Source of the DNA: Ureibacillus yapensis
Lineage (GTDB): Bacteria > Bacillota > Bacilli > Bacillales_A > Planococcaceae
NCBI RefSeq assembly: GCF_003515775.1
Contig: NZ_QWEI01000013.1
Location: 1 to 64,000, forward strand
Direction of reading: 5' to 3'
DNA: 64,000 nucleotides
Shown here: piece after piece, positions 27,977-37,938 of the stretch
Layout of the letters: each line of letters opens with the position of its first letter
Position numbering within the stretch: position 1 is the first letter of the stretch
Position numbers and translations under genes: made by a program
The notes under the pieces: model-generated
What the model was told of the DNA's origin: nothing
Databases searched by the model: none
The model's input: only the letters and a program-made list of their open reading frames with translations

Positions 27977-30028
27977 ATGAAGTCAAACTTGTTTTCTTTG
28001 ATAAGAAAAAGTATTTCCACAAAAGTTGCTTTTGCTCTTTTTATAGCTATCATTGTTGTATTTTCAATTACCGGGTTTCTAATTAACTCTTATACGAAAT
28101 CTTTATTAGTTGAAAGTGTAGAAGAAAATGTATCGACAAAGAGTGACGCGATTGCTGATCAAGTTAACAGTATGTTTGCAAATAAAGCAACAATTGTAAG
28201 GCAAATTGCAACAAACCAGGAAATTCTAAAATACTTGAATACAGCTGATTCAAGGGATGAAGCAACGGCAAATTCCTATTATATCGGGGTTTCAGAAGCT
28301 CTTGACGAAATTGTGAAAACAGACGAATCTGTTGCAATGGCCTGGGTTGCCAGCAATAAATCCAACTTTCTGGTTGGAAGCAATAACGTTGTATCGGATC
28401 CAAGCTTCGATATAAAAAGCAGACCTTGGTATGAACCAGCCTTAAATGAAGATGACGTATATTTTACTGAGCCCTATATGGATGAAGTATTTGGAAAAAT
28501 AATTTTAAGTGCCATGAAACCAATTAAAGAGGATGGCAATACGATTGGCATCGTTGCAATCGATATATTTTTAGATGAACTGCCTGAATTGATGCAATCT
28601 TATAAAATGGGTGAAAACGGATACTCATTCCTGCTTTCCAACGATGGAACCATACTTTATCATCCAAACAGTGAGTTAATACTGGAACAAAAACTGCAAT
28701 CGCTTTCTGGTGAAATAGGAAATGTGGGTCAGAAAATGGTTGAGGGTGAAAAGGGGCTTGAATTAGCGAAAGTAAATGATGGCTTAGAATATATCGGGTA
28801 TTCACAAGTTCCAACAACTAATTGGTCAGTCGGAACATCTATCACACAAAAAGAAGCATTAAGCAGTCTTAATACTTTTACCTACATGATGAGTACATAT
28901 TTTGCGATTGCCTGTCTTATTCTTATTGTCTTGGTATTCTTCATGTTAAAACATATGTTGAGAGAAATTCCACAAGTTACAAACATAATGGAGCAATTAG
29001 CTTTAGGTGATCTAAGCCAAAGAGAATTGCAATCAAACTCTAAAGATGAAATAGGGCAATTGGTAACCTCTGCAAACCAATTGAAAAAGAACTTGCGAGA
29101 TATTGTAAGTCAAATCAATAGAGTTTCCAAAACTGTAAGCAGTCAAAGTGAAGAATTGACTCAATCCGCAAATGAAGTAAAGATTGGTTCGGAACAAGTA
29201 GCTTCTACTATTCAGGAATTAGCAGCTGGTTCTGAAACTCAGGCCAATAGCGCGAGTGATTTGTCATCAGGCATGAATAATTTTGCAGAAAAGGTTCAAG
29301 AAGCAAATGAAAATGGCAACCGTATTGAAACAAATTCAAAAGACATTTTAAACATGACGCAAGATGGGTCAGAGTTAATGAAAAATTCAATACTTCAAAT
29401 GGGGAAAATTGATGAAATTGTTCGGGATTCCGTCAATAAAATTCAAGGGCTGGATAAGCAATCACAGGAAATTTCCAAATTGGTAACCGTGATCAAGGAC
29501 GTTGCCGATCAAACCAATCTTCTAGCTTTAAATGCTGCAATCGAAGCGGCAAGGGCTGGAGAACATGGAAAAGGTTTCGCAGTAGTAGCAGATGAGGTAA
29601 AAAAACTTGCTGAACAAGTATCTGATTCTGTAACAAATATAACTGATATAGTAGGCAACATTCAAAAAGAATCGGGTCTTGTATCGGAATCGTTGCAAGG
29701 TGGATATAAGGAAGTGGAACAAGGAAAAGCACAGATTGAATCAACTGGCGAAACGTTCCATAGCATTAGTGAAGCTGTAACGGAAATGGTTAATAGTATT
29801 ACAAGTATTGCTGAGAACTTAGATGAAATTGCGGCAAATGCACAGGAGATGAATGGAGCAATTCAAGAAATTGCTTCTGTTTCCGAAGAATCAGCCGCTG
29901 GTGTTGAACAAACATCTGCATCTTCTCAAGAAATAAGCAGCATTATGGAAGAAGTAGCCGGGAAATCGGTTCATCTAGCAAATTTAGCAGAAGAACTAAA
30001 TGGATTAGTAAGACATTTTAAGCTATAG
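27977..30028 (+). CDS. Methyl-accepting chemotaxis protein
   Basis: 683 residues. TM1 about 18-40, extracytoplasmic dCache-type sensor about 45-310 ([37 protein letters not shown]), TM2 about 312-332, HAMP about 335-385, then the cytoplasmic helical hairpin with the tip [27 protein letters not shown] gives good spacing to ATG 27977; ATG 27956 after GGAAGG is a possible alternative adding seven residues. WYEPAL and the aspartate-rich sensor resemble amino-acid-binding dCache receptors; the ligand is unknown. Confidence 0.93.
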   Translation: MKSNLFSLIRKSISTKVAFALFIAIIVVFSITGFLINSYTKSLLVESVEENVSTKSDAIADQVNSMFANKATIVRQIATNQEILKYLNTADSRDEATANSYYIGVSEALDEIVKTDESVAMAWVASNKSNFLVGSNNVVSDPSFDIKSRPWYEPALNEDDVYFTEPYMDEVFGKIILSAMKPIKEDGNTIGIVAIDIFLDELPELMQSYKMGENGYSFLLSNDGTILYHPNSELILEQKLQSLSGEIGNVGQKMVEGEKGLELAKVNDGLEYIGYSQVPTTNWSVGTSITQKEALSSLNTFTYMMSTYFAIACLILIVLVFFMLKHMLREIPQVTNIMEQLALGDLSQRELQSNSKDEIGQLVTSANQLKKNLRDIVSQINRVSKTVSSQSEELTQSANEVKIGSEQVASTIQELAAGSETQANSASDLSSGMNNFAEKVQEANENGNRIETNSKDILNMTQDGSELMKNSILQMGKIDEIVRDSVNKIQGLDKQSQEISKLVTVIKDVADQTNLLALNAAIEAARAGEHGKGFAVVADEVKKLAEQVSDSVTNITDIVGNIQKESGLVSESLQGGYKEVEQGKAQIESTGETFHSISEAVTEMVNSITSIAENLDEIAANAQEMNGAIQEIASVSEESAAGVEQTSASSQEISSIMEEVAGKSVHLANLAEELNGLVRHFKL

Positions 30029-30045
30029 ATAACCAGGTTCACTAG

Positions 30046-30106
30046 AAACAAAAAGAAGACTTCTCAATTAGTTTACTCAAACTTTTGGGAAGTCTTTTTT
30101 TTGTGC
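30046..30106 (-). pseudogene. Integrase 3'-end relic, tail copy 5
   Basis: The minus strand reads KKTSQKF and, after a one-base shift, SKLIEKS, matching KKEASQKF/SQLMRSL. The plus strand forms AAGACTTC / GAAGTCTT followed by eight T and lies 28 bp after the chemoreceptor stop, so it should terminate that transcript. Confidence 0.65.
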
Positions 30107-30259
30107 AGTTTATAATTTTTCTATAGAAGAAATGATTTGGATAGGCGTTTTCTGTGAAATAAAAGATAGGAATAGATATACTTGAGGAGGAAGGCTATTT
30201 TAATGGTCTTTCGACATTTTCTATAAAAATGTACATAGAATCAGAAAGGTGGAAGTAAA

Positions 30260-30847
30260 ATGAATACGCTAGTAGCTGAAGAAAGAAAAGATCTGAACAG
30301 GTCAGCGTTGAAAAAATTGAGGAAAAGTGGGGAAATTCCAGCAGTTGTTTATGGAAGTGATATTGATACAAAATCTATTTCAATTAAAAACGCAGACTTT
30401 TTAAAAGTGATGAAAGGCGTTGGCAGAAACGGGATTATCTCTTTAAACCTTGATGGGGAAGCAAAAGATGTAATGTTAAGAGATTACCAAAATACCAGTA
30501 TAACGAAGGACATCCTTCATGTAGATTTTCTTCAAGTTGATCAGCACACTGAAATCGATGCAAAAGTGAGTGTGGTTCTAAAGGGAACATCGAATGGCGA
30601 AAAAGTTGGGGGCGTTGCCAAACAAACTCTTCACGAATTGGATGTAACAGCAAAAGCAAGTGATCTCCCGGATTATATTGAAATTGATATCACTGATTTC
30701 GAAATCGGCCATTCTGTACGAGTAGCAGATATTAAGCAAGAGTATAGCAACTGCACCTTTAAGCATGATGATGATGAAGCTATAGTAATCATTGACTATG
30801 TGAAAGTCGTAGAGGAAGAAGAGGATACTACTGAAGTTGAAGCTTAA
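30260..30847 (+). CDS. Ribosomal protein L25 / general stress protein Ctc family
   Basis: 195 residues: N-terminal L25 5S-rRNA-binding domain (1-95; RSALKKLRKSGEIPAVVYG, DILHVDFLQVD) and the C-terminal TL5 beta domain (about 95-180; GGVAKQTLHELDVTA, LPDYIEIDI) with an acidic tail EEEEDTTEVEA. AGGTGG lies before the ATG. In Bacillus the gene normally sits near prs and pth (spoVC), so this copy, isolated within the integrase-relic segment, may be a displaced or second copy. Confidence 0.88.
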   Translation: MNTLVAEERKDLNRSALKKLRKSGEIPAVVYGSDIDTKSISIKNADFLKVMKGVGRNGIISLNLDGEAKDVMLRDYQNTSITKDILHVDFLQVDQHTEIDAKVSVVLKGTSNGEKVGGVAKQTLHELDVTAKASDLPDYIEIDITDFEIGHSVRVADIKQEYSNCTFKHDDDEAIVIIDYVKVVEEEEDTTEVEA

Positions 30848-30990
30848 ATTGTCGCCGATGATGTAGGAGTCAAACCTGCGACGTTTAGCTATCTAAGCTC
30901 TAAATATTTCAGATATGTATTCTCTTTTACCGTAAAAATTATAAAAAAACCGCAAAACTATGTCAATAAAAATATTTACAAAGTTTTGAT

Positions 30991-31075
30991 TTAAAGAAGG
31001 TCTCTCATCAGTTCACCGAACTGGCGAGAGACTTTTTTTAATCTTTTGGTCAACGAACAAATATTCAGTGCCGTT
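30991..31075 (-). pseudogene. Integrase 3'-end relic, tail copy 6
   Basis: The minus strand encodes TEYLFVDQKIKK and, after a one-base shift in an A-run, VSRQFGELMRDLL and stop, matching NVYLHVTKEMKK/ASQKFSQLMRSL. The nucleophile Tyr is kept. The plus strand forms GTCTCTC / GAGAGAC with inner CAGTT / GAACTG and seven T: a strong terminator 150 bp after the L25 gene. The following stretch to 31398 holds no gene that I can support. Confidence 0.7.
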
Positions 31076-31398
31076 AATTAGGATGAATGCAAGAGATGGT
31101 ATATCAAAATAATGATAACGTGAACTATTTTATAAAAGGAACTTATATATGATTTGCCTAAAAAGGCAGTAAAAAAGCGATTTATACGTTTTCTGAATAT
31201 ATAGAATATTAAAATTATATAATTGATTTTTCAAAATTTATTATATAGAATTCCATTTAAGAACTCCTTAGGGAAAAAGACATAGCTTAGACCATGATAA
31301 AGGGATTCCAGGTTTGTCATGAGAGGGGAAATTGGGAGCTAGGTCAACCTTGCTGCCTCTAAGATTGGAAAAATAAAAAAGACAAAGGGGATATGTCG

Positions 31399-32499
31399 AT
31401 GAAATCAAATTCTAAATTAAGAGTTGCTGTGATTGGTGGGGGAATTGGGGGTGCGGCTACGGCAGTCGCATTGAAAAGCATTGGTATTCGTGCAGATCTT
31501 TATGAGCAAGCTTCAGAGATTAAAGAAGTTGGGGCAGGTGTTGGGATGCGTCCTCCTACGGTCAACTACTTTAAAAAATGGGGAATTTACGGCGAAATTG
31601 AAAGGAAGAGTTCGAGAAGCGACTATATGGAAGTAGTTGCGGCGAATGGCGATGTTTTAGTGAGGGAGAGATGGCCGCTTTTGACGGACAATCCGGAAGA
31701 AAAGTGGGCGCGATTAGTGCATCGGGCAGACTTGATCGAGATATTTTTGAACCAGTTGCCAACCGACTCCATCCATTTAGGCCACAGGTTGGATAAAATC
31801 ATTGACCACGGAAATTATGCTGAAGTACATTTTGAGAATGGCCGCTCGATTGAGGCTGATTTAGTGATTGGGGCAGATGGCATTCGATCGGAGGTTCGCT
31901 CCCAGTTATTCAGCGATACAAAACCAATTTATTCAGGCACCCATGCTTACCGGGCGGTGGTCACTAATAAAGAAGCGTTTGAACTGGTGCCGGATAATAC
32001 ATTGAAAGTTTACGTAGATGGCCGTGCGCAAATTTATGTTTTGCCGCTGCACCATCGAAACCAGGTTTCCTTCGATGTGACCATTCAATCACCGGATGCA
32101 TCTTGGAGGCCGGTGGTGAGCCCTGAAGAAATCGTAAAACTCGTGGATAATTTTGTAGACGGAATCCAAAAGACAGCTCTAACGGTAGAAGAGTATACAT
32201 GCCGATCGGTTTACGATATTGATTCAATCGATCGATGGCATTCCAATTGTGTGGCCCTGCTTGGAGACGCGGCACACGCGATGCAGCATCATACAGGACA
32301 GGGTGCAAACAGCGCAATACAAGATGCCGGGGTATTGGCAGAATGCTTGCAAGAGGCTGATTCCATCCCTGAAGCCCTGCAATTATATCAATCCCGGAGA
32401 AAACCGGTAACCGATAAATTCCAAGAATTATCGCGACAAGCACCAACACAGCAAACTGAAACCGCATTCATAGAAAAAAGCCACTTCGAAAAAGCATAG
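31399..32499 (+). CDS. FAD-dependent aromatic-ring monooxygenase (salicylate hydroxylase-like)
   Basis: 366 residues of the group A flavoprotein hydroxylase family. FAD-binding GGGIGGAATAVAL (8-22), the NAD(P)H/FAD DG motif VIGADGIRSEVR near 155, and the GD motif LLGDAAHAMQHHTGQGAN near 285. AAAGGGG is eight bases before ATG 31399; ATG 31393 is too close. Members hydroxylate salicylate, 6-hydroxynicotinate, urate and similar substrates; which one cannot be read here. No ring-cleavage gene is adjacent, but the 1.3-7.5 kb cluster may be related in function. Confidence 0.85.
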   Translation: MKSNSKLRVAVIGGGIGGAATAVALKSIGIRADLYEQASEIKEVGAGVGMRPPTVNYFKKWGIYGEIERKSSRSDYMEVVAANGDVLVRERWPLLTDNPEEKWARLVHRADLIEIFLNQLPTDSIHLGHRLDKIIDHGNYAEVHFENGRSIEADLVIGADGIRSEVRSQLFSDTKPIYSGTHAYRAVVTNKEAFELVPDNTLKVYVDGRAQIYVLPLHHRNQVSFDVTIQSPDASWRPVVSPEEIVKLVDNFVDGIQKTALTVEEYTCRSVYDIDSIDRWHSNCVALLGDAAHAMQHHTGQGANSAIQDAGVLAECLQEADSIPEALQLYQSRRKPVTDKFQELSRQAPTQQTETAFIEKSHFEKA

Positions 32500-32507
32500 G
32501 GTAAACC

Positions 32508-32552
32508 ATTGACCAGGGAAACATCTTTTACAGTGTTTCTCCGGTCAATTTT
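32508..32552 (+). terminator. Terminator after the monooxygenase gene
   Basis: Long stem TTGACC...GAAACA / TGTTTC...GGTCAA followed by TTTTT. Confidence 0.8.
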
Positions 32553-32639
32553 TCGTTAAGAGTACGAAAGAGTATATATACATCCAATCCTTATTTATGG
32601 TAATATTTGTATCTATTTATCTATTATAAGGGGTGCAGT

Positions 32640-33719
32640 ATGGGGAGTAAGTCAAATGAACGGCAGTACGATTTGGACTGGATACGGGTGATTGCCATCT
32701 TGGGTGTATTTCTATATCACAGTTCCATGTTTTTCAATCCATTTCCCTGGCATGTAAAAAATAATATCATCGAGTCCAGTTGGATATTGGTTTTTTCACT
32801 ATTTGTTGGTATATGGATTATGCCCATTTTTTTTGCCATTTCCGGGATGAATACCATTCATTCGTTAAGGAAACGCAGCTCTTTGCAGTTTATTAAGGAA
32901 CGATTGAAGAGGTTGGGACTCCCTCTTTTATTCGGCATTTTTATCTTATCTCCTCCACAAGTGTATATCGAAAGAGTGACGAACCTGGGATTTTCGGGTT
33001 CCTTTCTGGAATTTATCCCATATTACTTTGATGGGCTGTATTTGGATATAGGAGGAAAAGGGAATTTTGCATTTTCGGGATTGCATCTTTGGTATTTGCT
33101 GGTCTTGCTTGTTTTTTCATTCATTTCATTGCCGCTTTTCAAACGGATTCCTGTCAGCGACAAGTTGAATAAAGTTCATTTCATTCTGTTGCCGTTGGTT
33201 TTATTTTTAACGGGGATTCTTCATATCATGTCTTTAGGCGGTTGGGATTTAGTATTTTATTTCATGACCTTTCTATATGGCTATTATTTTTTCTCCGCTT
33301 CCAATTTTAGATCAACATTGAGGTCCATCTATAAGATCACGATTCTGGTTGCTGTCATTGCAACCATTATCTATATAGCGGGTTTTCCTCACCCTGACTT
33401 CATGCCGGAGTATTTGTTTTACGGGATAAAAGTTTTGGCTTGTTGGGGTTGGCTATTGATTATTTTTTATTTGGCAGACCGATATTTGGCCTTTGCGAAT
33501 GATTTTCTGAACTATACAAGTGAAGCGTCCATGCCATTTTATGTTCTTCATCAGCCAATTATTGTTTTTGTTGGTTATACGATTCGTGACTTTTCTTGGT
33601 CAATCCCACTGAAATTGATATTTCTGGTGACGGTATCTTTTGTTATCATTATGTCTTTATATCATTTTTTGATTCGAAAGATTAGTATTTTACGCATATT
33701 ATTTGGATTAAAAGGTTGA
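32640..33719 (+). CDS. Acyltransferase family 3 membrane protein
   Basis: 359 residues, about ten membrane helices. The N-terminus YDLDWIRVIAILGVFLYHSS carries the catalytic-type His of the acyltransferase-3 family, followed by FFAISGMNTIHSLRKR. Members O-acylate sugars, peptidoglycan or antibiotics with membrane-facing active sites. AAGGGGTG precedes ATG 32640; the frame is open 33 bases upstream without similarity. Monocistronic, between two terminators; substrate unknown. Confidence 0.8.
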   Translation: MGSKSNERQYDLDWIRVIAILGVFLYHSSMFFNPFPWHVKNNIIESSWILVFSLFVGIWIMPIFFAISGMNTIHSLRKRSSLQFIKERLKRLGLPLLFGIFILSPPQVYIERVTNLGFSGSFLEFIPYYFDGLYLDIGGKGNFAFSGLHLWYLLVLLVFSFISLPLFKRIPVSDKLNKVHFILLPLVLFLTGILHIMSLGGWDLVFYFMTFLYGYYFFSASNFRSTLRSIYKITILVAVIATIIYIAGFPHPDFMPEYLFYGIKVLACWGWLLIIFYLADRYLAFANDFLNYTSEASMPFYVLHQPIIVFVGYTIRDFSWSIPLKLIFLVTVSFVIIMSLYHFLIRKISILRILFGLKG

Positions 33720-33762
33720 GTGTTTGATGGGGAAAGATAATCGAATATAGCATTTTCTTTTA

Positions 33763-33794
33763 AAGCGATTGCCAACATGGGGCAATCGTTTTTC
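33763..33794 (+). terminator. Terminator after the acyltransferase gene
   Basis: Stem CGATTGCC / GGCAATCG followed by TTTTTC. Confidence 0.8.
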
Positions 33795-33960
33795 TTCTGC
33801 CTCGAATATTATCTGGTTAAATAAGGCGTAGGGCTTAGAAAGAAATTAGGCTCTGGGAGGTTTTTTCGGCAACTTCTATTAACTATGATGAAACTAAGAA
33901 ATATTTACAAAATTTAACACAATCTCGGTGGATGGTTAAAAATAGCATGATAAATTTAAT

Positions 33961-33973
33961 CGACAGGCAGTCG
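33961..33973 (+). promoter_or_regulatory. Candidate TetR operator
   Basis: Inverted repeat CGAC-AGGCA-GTCG about 20 bp before the TetR start, in the position expected for autoregulation of the TetR-ABC operon. Confidence 0.4.
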
Positions 33974-33993
33974 GTCTATAAAGGAGGGTGCCA

Positions 33994-34635
33994 ATGAGGA
34001 AAGAAGCAGAAGATCGCAGGAACGAAATACTGGATGCTGCGGAAGAACTTTTTGTTCAAAAGGGTTTTGACGGAACCAGTACAAACGAGATTCTGGAAAA
34101 GGTCGGGATTGCGCGCGGGACATTGTATTATCATTTCAAGTCCAAGGAAGATATAATGGACGCTTTGATTAACCGGTATAGTGAACGCCTTTTGGGCCGG
34201 GCGCAGAAAATAGCAGAGAATAAAAGTATTCCGGAAATCGAGCGGATTATCCGCGTGGTGGTCTCGATGAAATTAAGCGGCGATAGCAGGCAGGAGATTA
34301 TGGAACATATTCATAAGCCGCAAAACGCCCTGATGCACCAAAAAATACAAAAAGTCATTGTCAACGGTGTGACACCCATATTGGCAGGAATCATCGAAGA
34401 GGGCATGGCACATGGGCTGTTTCATACTCCGTATCCGTACGAATGTATGGAGATGCTCGTTGCTTATGCGAATACGGTTTTCGATGATGATCTAGTTGAA
34501 ATGACCGACGATGAGCGAGCCAAACGAATACAAGCGCTCATATACAACGGTGAAAAACTTCTCGGTGCAGAAAGTGGAAGTCTGATGAACGCTATGCAAA
34601 TGTTTGACAACGACAAAGGGACAAATCAGAAATGA
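33994..34635 (+). CDS. TetR-family repressor of the ABC exporter operon
   Basis: 213 residues. N-terminal helix-turn-helix 8-55 (ILDAAEELFVQKGFDGTS, IARGTLYYHFKSKEDIM); C-terminal all-helical ligand domain. AAGGAGGG precedes ATG 33994 (GTG 33988 overlaps the spacing). First gene of an operon with an FtsX-type permease and ATPase, which it probably represses until a toxic ligand binds. Confidence 0.88.
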   Translation: MRKEAEDRRNEILDAAEELFVQKGFDGTSTNEILEKVGIARGTLYYHFKSKEDIMDALINRYSERLLGRAQKIAENKSIPEIERIIRVVVSMKLSGDSRQEIMEHIHKPQNALMHQKIQKVIVNGVTPILAGIIEEGMAHGLFHTPYPYECMEMLVAYANTVFDDDLVEMTDDERAKRIQALIYNGEKLLGAESGSLMNAMQMFDNDKGTNQK

Positions 34636-34725
34636 AACCAAAGCGGAACTAGGCTTACATTGTTGTCTTTGGCCATTTGTCTAATAGAAAGCCGATTGGA
34701 AAATTTGGAACTGAAGAGGTGACGT

Positions 34726-37032
34726 ATGTTTTTCAGAATAATCCGTAACGACGTGCTAAAGAGCAAAGTAATCACGCTTACCACAATGATATTCGTTGCC
34801 GCAGCATCCATGCTTGTTTCTCTTGCTGCAATCCTGGTCGTTAACCTATCCGGTGCACTCGATACGCTTATGACAAAGGCCGAAACCCCGCACTTTATGC
34901 AAATGCATTCAGGCGATATTGACATTGCGCGGCTTGGAGCCTTTGCTGAGCAAAACCCTAATGTAGATGAATACCAGGTTGTTGAGTTTCTCGGCATGGA
35001 CGGGGCGGAGATTGTTTTGGGCAATCATTCGCTGGCGGGAAGCGTGCAGGATAATGGCTTCAGCATACAGAACGAAAAATTCGATTATCTTCTTGATCTT
35101 AACGGCAATATCATCCAAGTTTCCGATGGAGAGATTTATGTTCCGGTTGCTTATATGAGGGACAACACGGCAAAGGTGGGGGACAAGGCTGTAATAAGCG
35201 GGGAGGAGTTTGTTGTTGCCGGATTCCTGCGAGATTCGACCATGAATTCTTCGCTCTCCGCTTCAAAGCGATTTCTCGTAAGCAGCAATGATTTTGCGGA
35301 ACTAAAAAACCTTGGCAGTATCGAGTATTTGATTGAATTTAGGCTAAAGGATTTCTCGGCGATCGGTGAATTTGAAACAGCTTATGCCTCCGCCGGCCTT
35401 GAAGCAAATGGACCTACCGTGACCTATACACTTTTCAAAACGATGAATGCCGTTTCGGATGGCATGATGATTGCAATTATCCTTTTAATAAGCGCGTTGG
35501 TCGTTGCCGTTGCATTTATGTGCATCCGCTTTACGCTCCTTGCCAAAATTGAGGGCGATACCCGTGAAATAGGCGTTATGAAGGCAATAGGGATGCGCAT
35601 ATTCGATATAAAGAAAATCTATCTAGTGAAATACGCCAGCATTGCAGCAATCGGCAGTATTTTTGGCTATATTCTTTCTCTGATGTTCCAGGATGTTCTT
35701 CTTGAAAATATACGACTTTATATGGGGGAAAGCGAAAATTCGTCCTATGCCAATGTCTTCGGAATGATCGGGATACTGCTCGTGTTCTTTGCAATTATCG
35801 TTTATGTCAACGGAGTGCTGGGAAGATTTCGGAGGATTTCCGCTGCAGAGGCAATACGTTTTGGCGCTTCCCAGGAAAAGAAGCGGAGTGTTAAGGGGTT
35901 CTCCCTAAGCAGCAATCGTCTGTTTGGCACGAATATTTTTCTTGGCATCAAGGATGTGCTTGCGAGGAAAAAGCTTTATGCTACAAGCTTGGCAGTGCTT
36001 GTGATTTCGGCGTTCATCATGATTGTTCCGCAAAACCTTTATAATACGATTTCCTCCAAAAACTTCATTCAGTACATGGGGATTGGAAATTACGACTTGC
36101 GCATCCAGACAAGTGAACCCAACAAAGCCGATGAAATCGCAAAGACGATTGAAAGAGATGAAGACGTAGTTAATTATGCCGTGATGACAACAAAGACTTT
36201 CAAAGTCAAATCGGGTAATGGGTCAGAGGAAAATATAAAAGTTGAACTTGGAGACCATACGGCATTTCCAATTCAATATGCTGAAGGAAGAGCTCCTAGC
36301 CGAAATGATGAAATCGCGCTATCAACAATCAATGCAGACGAGATGGGCAAAAAGGTCGGCGATGTACTTACGCTCGTAATTCAAGGGAAGGAGCAAAATC
36401 TTGCAATTACCGGAATTTATTCTGACGTTACCAATGGAGGAAAAACCGCAAAGGCTGTTTTCGCAGACCATTCAGCAAATGCCATATGGACCATCGTTTG
36501 CGTCGCGCTTTCGGATGAATCTCTTGTTGCTTCGAAAGTTTCACAGTATTCCAGCATATTTGATTTTGCGAAGACTTCCGACATTGATGAATTTGTTTCG
36601 CAGACCCTCGGCTCGACAATTGATTCCATAGAGATGGTCTCCTACGTTTCGGTTGCCATCGCGCTGTTAATTATGGTGTTGGTGACACTGCTCTTTATGA
36701 AGTTGCTCGTTGCGAAGGATCGATATTCCATTGCTGTCATGAAAGTTTTTGGGTTTACAAACTCGGATATCACGACGCAATATATTGTACGTTCGCTATT
36801 TGTTCTGTTCATTGGAATTACTCTAGGAACGCTTTTGGCAAACACATTTGGAGAGATGCTTGCAGGCATGGTCATCTCATCGTTCGGGGCAACGGCGTTT
36901 CATTTTGAAGTCAACCCGCTCAAGGCTTATCTATTTAGCCCGCTCCTGATGGTTTGTGCAGTACTGATTGCAACGATTATTGGCACATCCCGCGCAGGGG
37001 AAATAAAAATTTCCGAACATATAAAGGAGTAG
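34726..37032 (+). CDS. FtsX/MacB-type ABC transporter permease
   Basis: 768 residues with a four-plus-four style arrangement: TM1 about 18-40, extracytoplasmic domain to about 245, three helices (250-370), a second FtsX unit with TM near 425 and three C-terminal helices (640-760). Both repeats show the FtsX motif (REIGVMKAIGMR; YSIAVMKVFGFTNSDI). GAGGTGA precedes the ATG. Together with the ATPase four bases downstream it forms a non-canonical exporter of the MacB/BceAB-like class that moves peptides, antibiotics or lipoproteins. Confidence 0.88.
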   Translation: MFFRIIRNDVLKSKVITLTTMIFVAAASMLVSLAAILVVNLSGALDTLMTKAETPHFMQMHSGDIDIARLGAFAEQNPNVDEYQVVEFLGMDGAEIVLGNHSLAGSVQDNGFSIQNEKFDYLLDLNGNIIQVSDGEIYVPVAYMRDNTAKVGDKAVISGEEFVVAGFLRDSTMNSSLSASKRFLVSSNDFAELKNLGSIEYLIEFRLKDFSAIGEFETAYASAGLEANGPTVTYTLFKTMNAVSDGMMIAIILLISALVVAVAFMCIRFTLLAKIEGDTREIGVMKAIGMRIFDIKKIYLVKYASIAAIGSIFGYILSLMFQDVLLENIRLYMGESENSSYANVFGMIGILLVFFAIIVYVNGVLGRFRRISAAEAIRFGASQEKKRSVKGFSLSSNRLFGTNIFLGIKDVLARKKLYATSLAVLVISAFIMIVPQNLYNTISSKNFIQYMGIGNYDLRIQTSEPNKADEIAKTIERDEDVVNYAVMTTKTFKVKSGNGSEENIKVELGDHTAFPIQYAEGRAPSRNDEIALSTINADEMGKKVGDVLTLVIQGKEQNLAITGIYSDVTNGGKTAKAVFADHSANAIWTIVCVALSDESLVASKVSQYSSIFDFAKTSDIDEFVSQTLGSTIDSIEMVSYVSVAIALLIMVLVTLLFMKLLVAKDRYSIAVMKVFGFTNSDITTQYIVRSLFVLFIGITLGTLLANTFGEMLAGMVISSFGATAFHFEVNPLKAYLFSPLLMVCAVLIATIIGTSRAGEIKISEHIKE

Positions 37033-37036
37033 TCAT

Positions 37037-37795
37037 ATGAACAGGATTATTATCGGTGATAGAATTGTCAAAACTTTTGGCGAGGGCGATGAGCAACGCA
37101 ATGTTTTGAATGGAGTTTCCGTTGAAATAAATGAGGGCGAGTTCGTGTCGGTTATGGGTCCCTCAGGCTCCGGGAAATCGACGTTGATGTATGCTTTAAG
37201 CGGAATTGATCATGTGGATGATGGGAAGGTCCTTTTTAACGGCAAGGATTTATCGACCGTTACGGAGAGTGAACTTTCAGATTTACGCAGAACCAAAATG
37301 GGGTTTGTTTTTCAACAGCCAACCATGCTAAAAAACCTGAATATCCTCGACAACATTATCTTGCCGGCGATGCGCAGCAACAGAAAAAACACCGCCAAAA
37401 TTGTGGCAAAGGCACGAACGCTTATGAAGAGGGTGGGCATTGCGGAACTTGAAACGCGGGATATTACACAAGTATCGGGCGGCCAGCTTCAACGAGCAGG
37501 TATTTGCAGGGCGCTGATGAGCAGTCCGGAAATACTCTTCGGCGACGAACCGACTGGGGCGCTCAACTCACAATCAGCCAATGAGATCATGGACATTTTT
37601 ACTGAAATCAACGCAGAGGGAACAGCGATGTTGCTTGTCACCCACGATGCAAAAGTTGCTGCGCGGACGGAACGGATTTTGTTCATGCGAGATGGACAAA
37701 TCGTGAACGAGTTGAGGCTTTCTAAGTATGACGGGCTGAACTTTGATCAGAGAATCCAAAAAGTGGCGTCGAAAATGTTGGAAATAGGCATATAA
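37037..37795 (+). CDS. ABC transporter ATPase (MacB/LolD type)
   Basis: 252 residues. Walker A GPSGSGKS near 40, Q-loop FVFQQPTM, signature VSGGQLQRAGICRAL, Walker B ILFGDEPTGALN and H-loop LLVTHDAK. The DEPTGALNS ending is typical of the MacB/LolD/BceA group. AAGGAG precedes the ATG, four bases after the permease stop, so the two are translationally coupled. Confidence 0.92.
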   Translation: MNRIIIGDRIVKTFGEGDEQRNVLNGVSVEINEGEFVSVMGPSGSGKSTLMYALSGIDHVDDGKVLFNGKDLSTVTESELSDLRRTKMGFVFQQPTMLKNLNILDNIILPAMRSNRKNTAKIVAKARTLMKRVGIAELETRDITQVSGGQLQRAGICRALMSSPEILFGDEPTGALNSQSANEIMDIFTEINAEGTAMLLVTHDAKVAARTERILFMRDGQIVNELRLSKYDGLNFDQRIQKVASKMLEIGI

Positions 37796-37824
37796 TTTGT
37801 TTCACTGCAATTTCACGTACTGTA

Positions 37825-37858
37825 AAGAACCACTTCTCGCAACTGAGAAGTGGTTCTT
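37825..37858. terminator. Perfect 14-bp hairpin after the ABC operon
   Basis: AAGAACCACTTCTC / GAGAAGTGGTTCTT with a six-base loop. There is no T-run on either side, so it may act weakly or stabilise the mRNA 3' end between convergent genes. Confidence 0.6.
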
Positions 37859-37938
37859 ACCATAAAAGGTGATTTCGGCAATAGTAGAAGTGGGTTGCCT
37901 CGCCAGCTGACTTTCTTTTACTGCCTTGCCCATACGTT

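Noticed and set aside
34626-35024. 132-codon minus-strand open frame over the ABC permease start
   Set aside because: Antisense shadow of the permease; Ser/Ile-rich, no ribosome-binding site.
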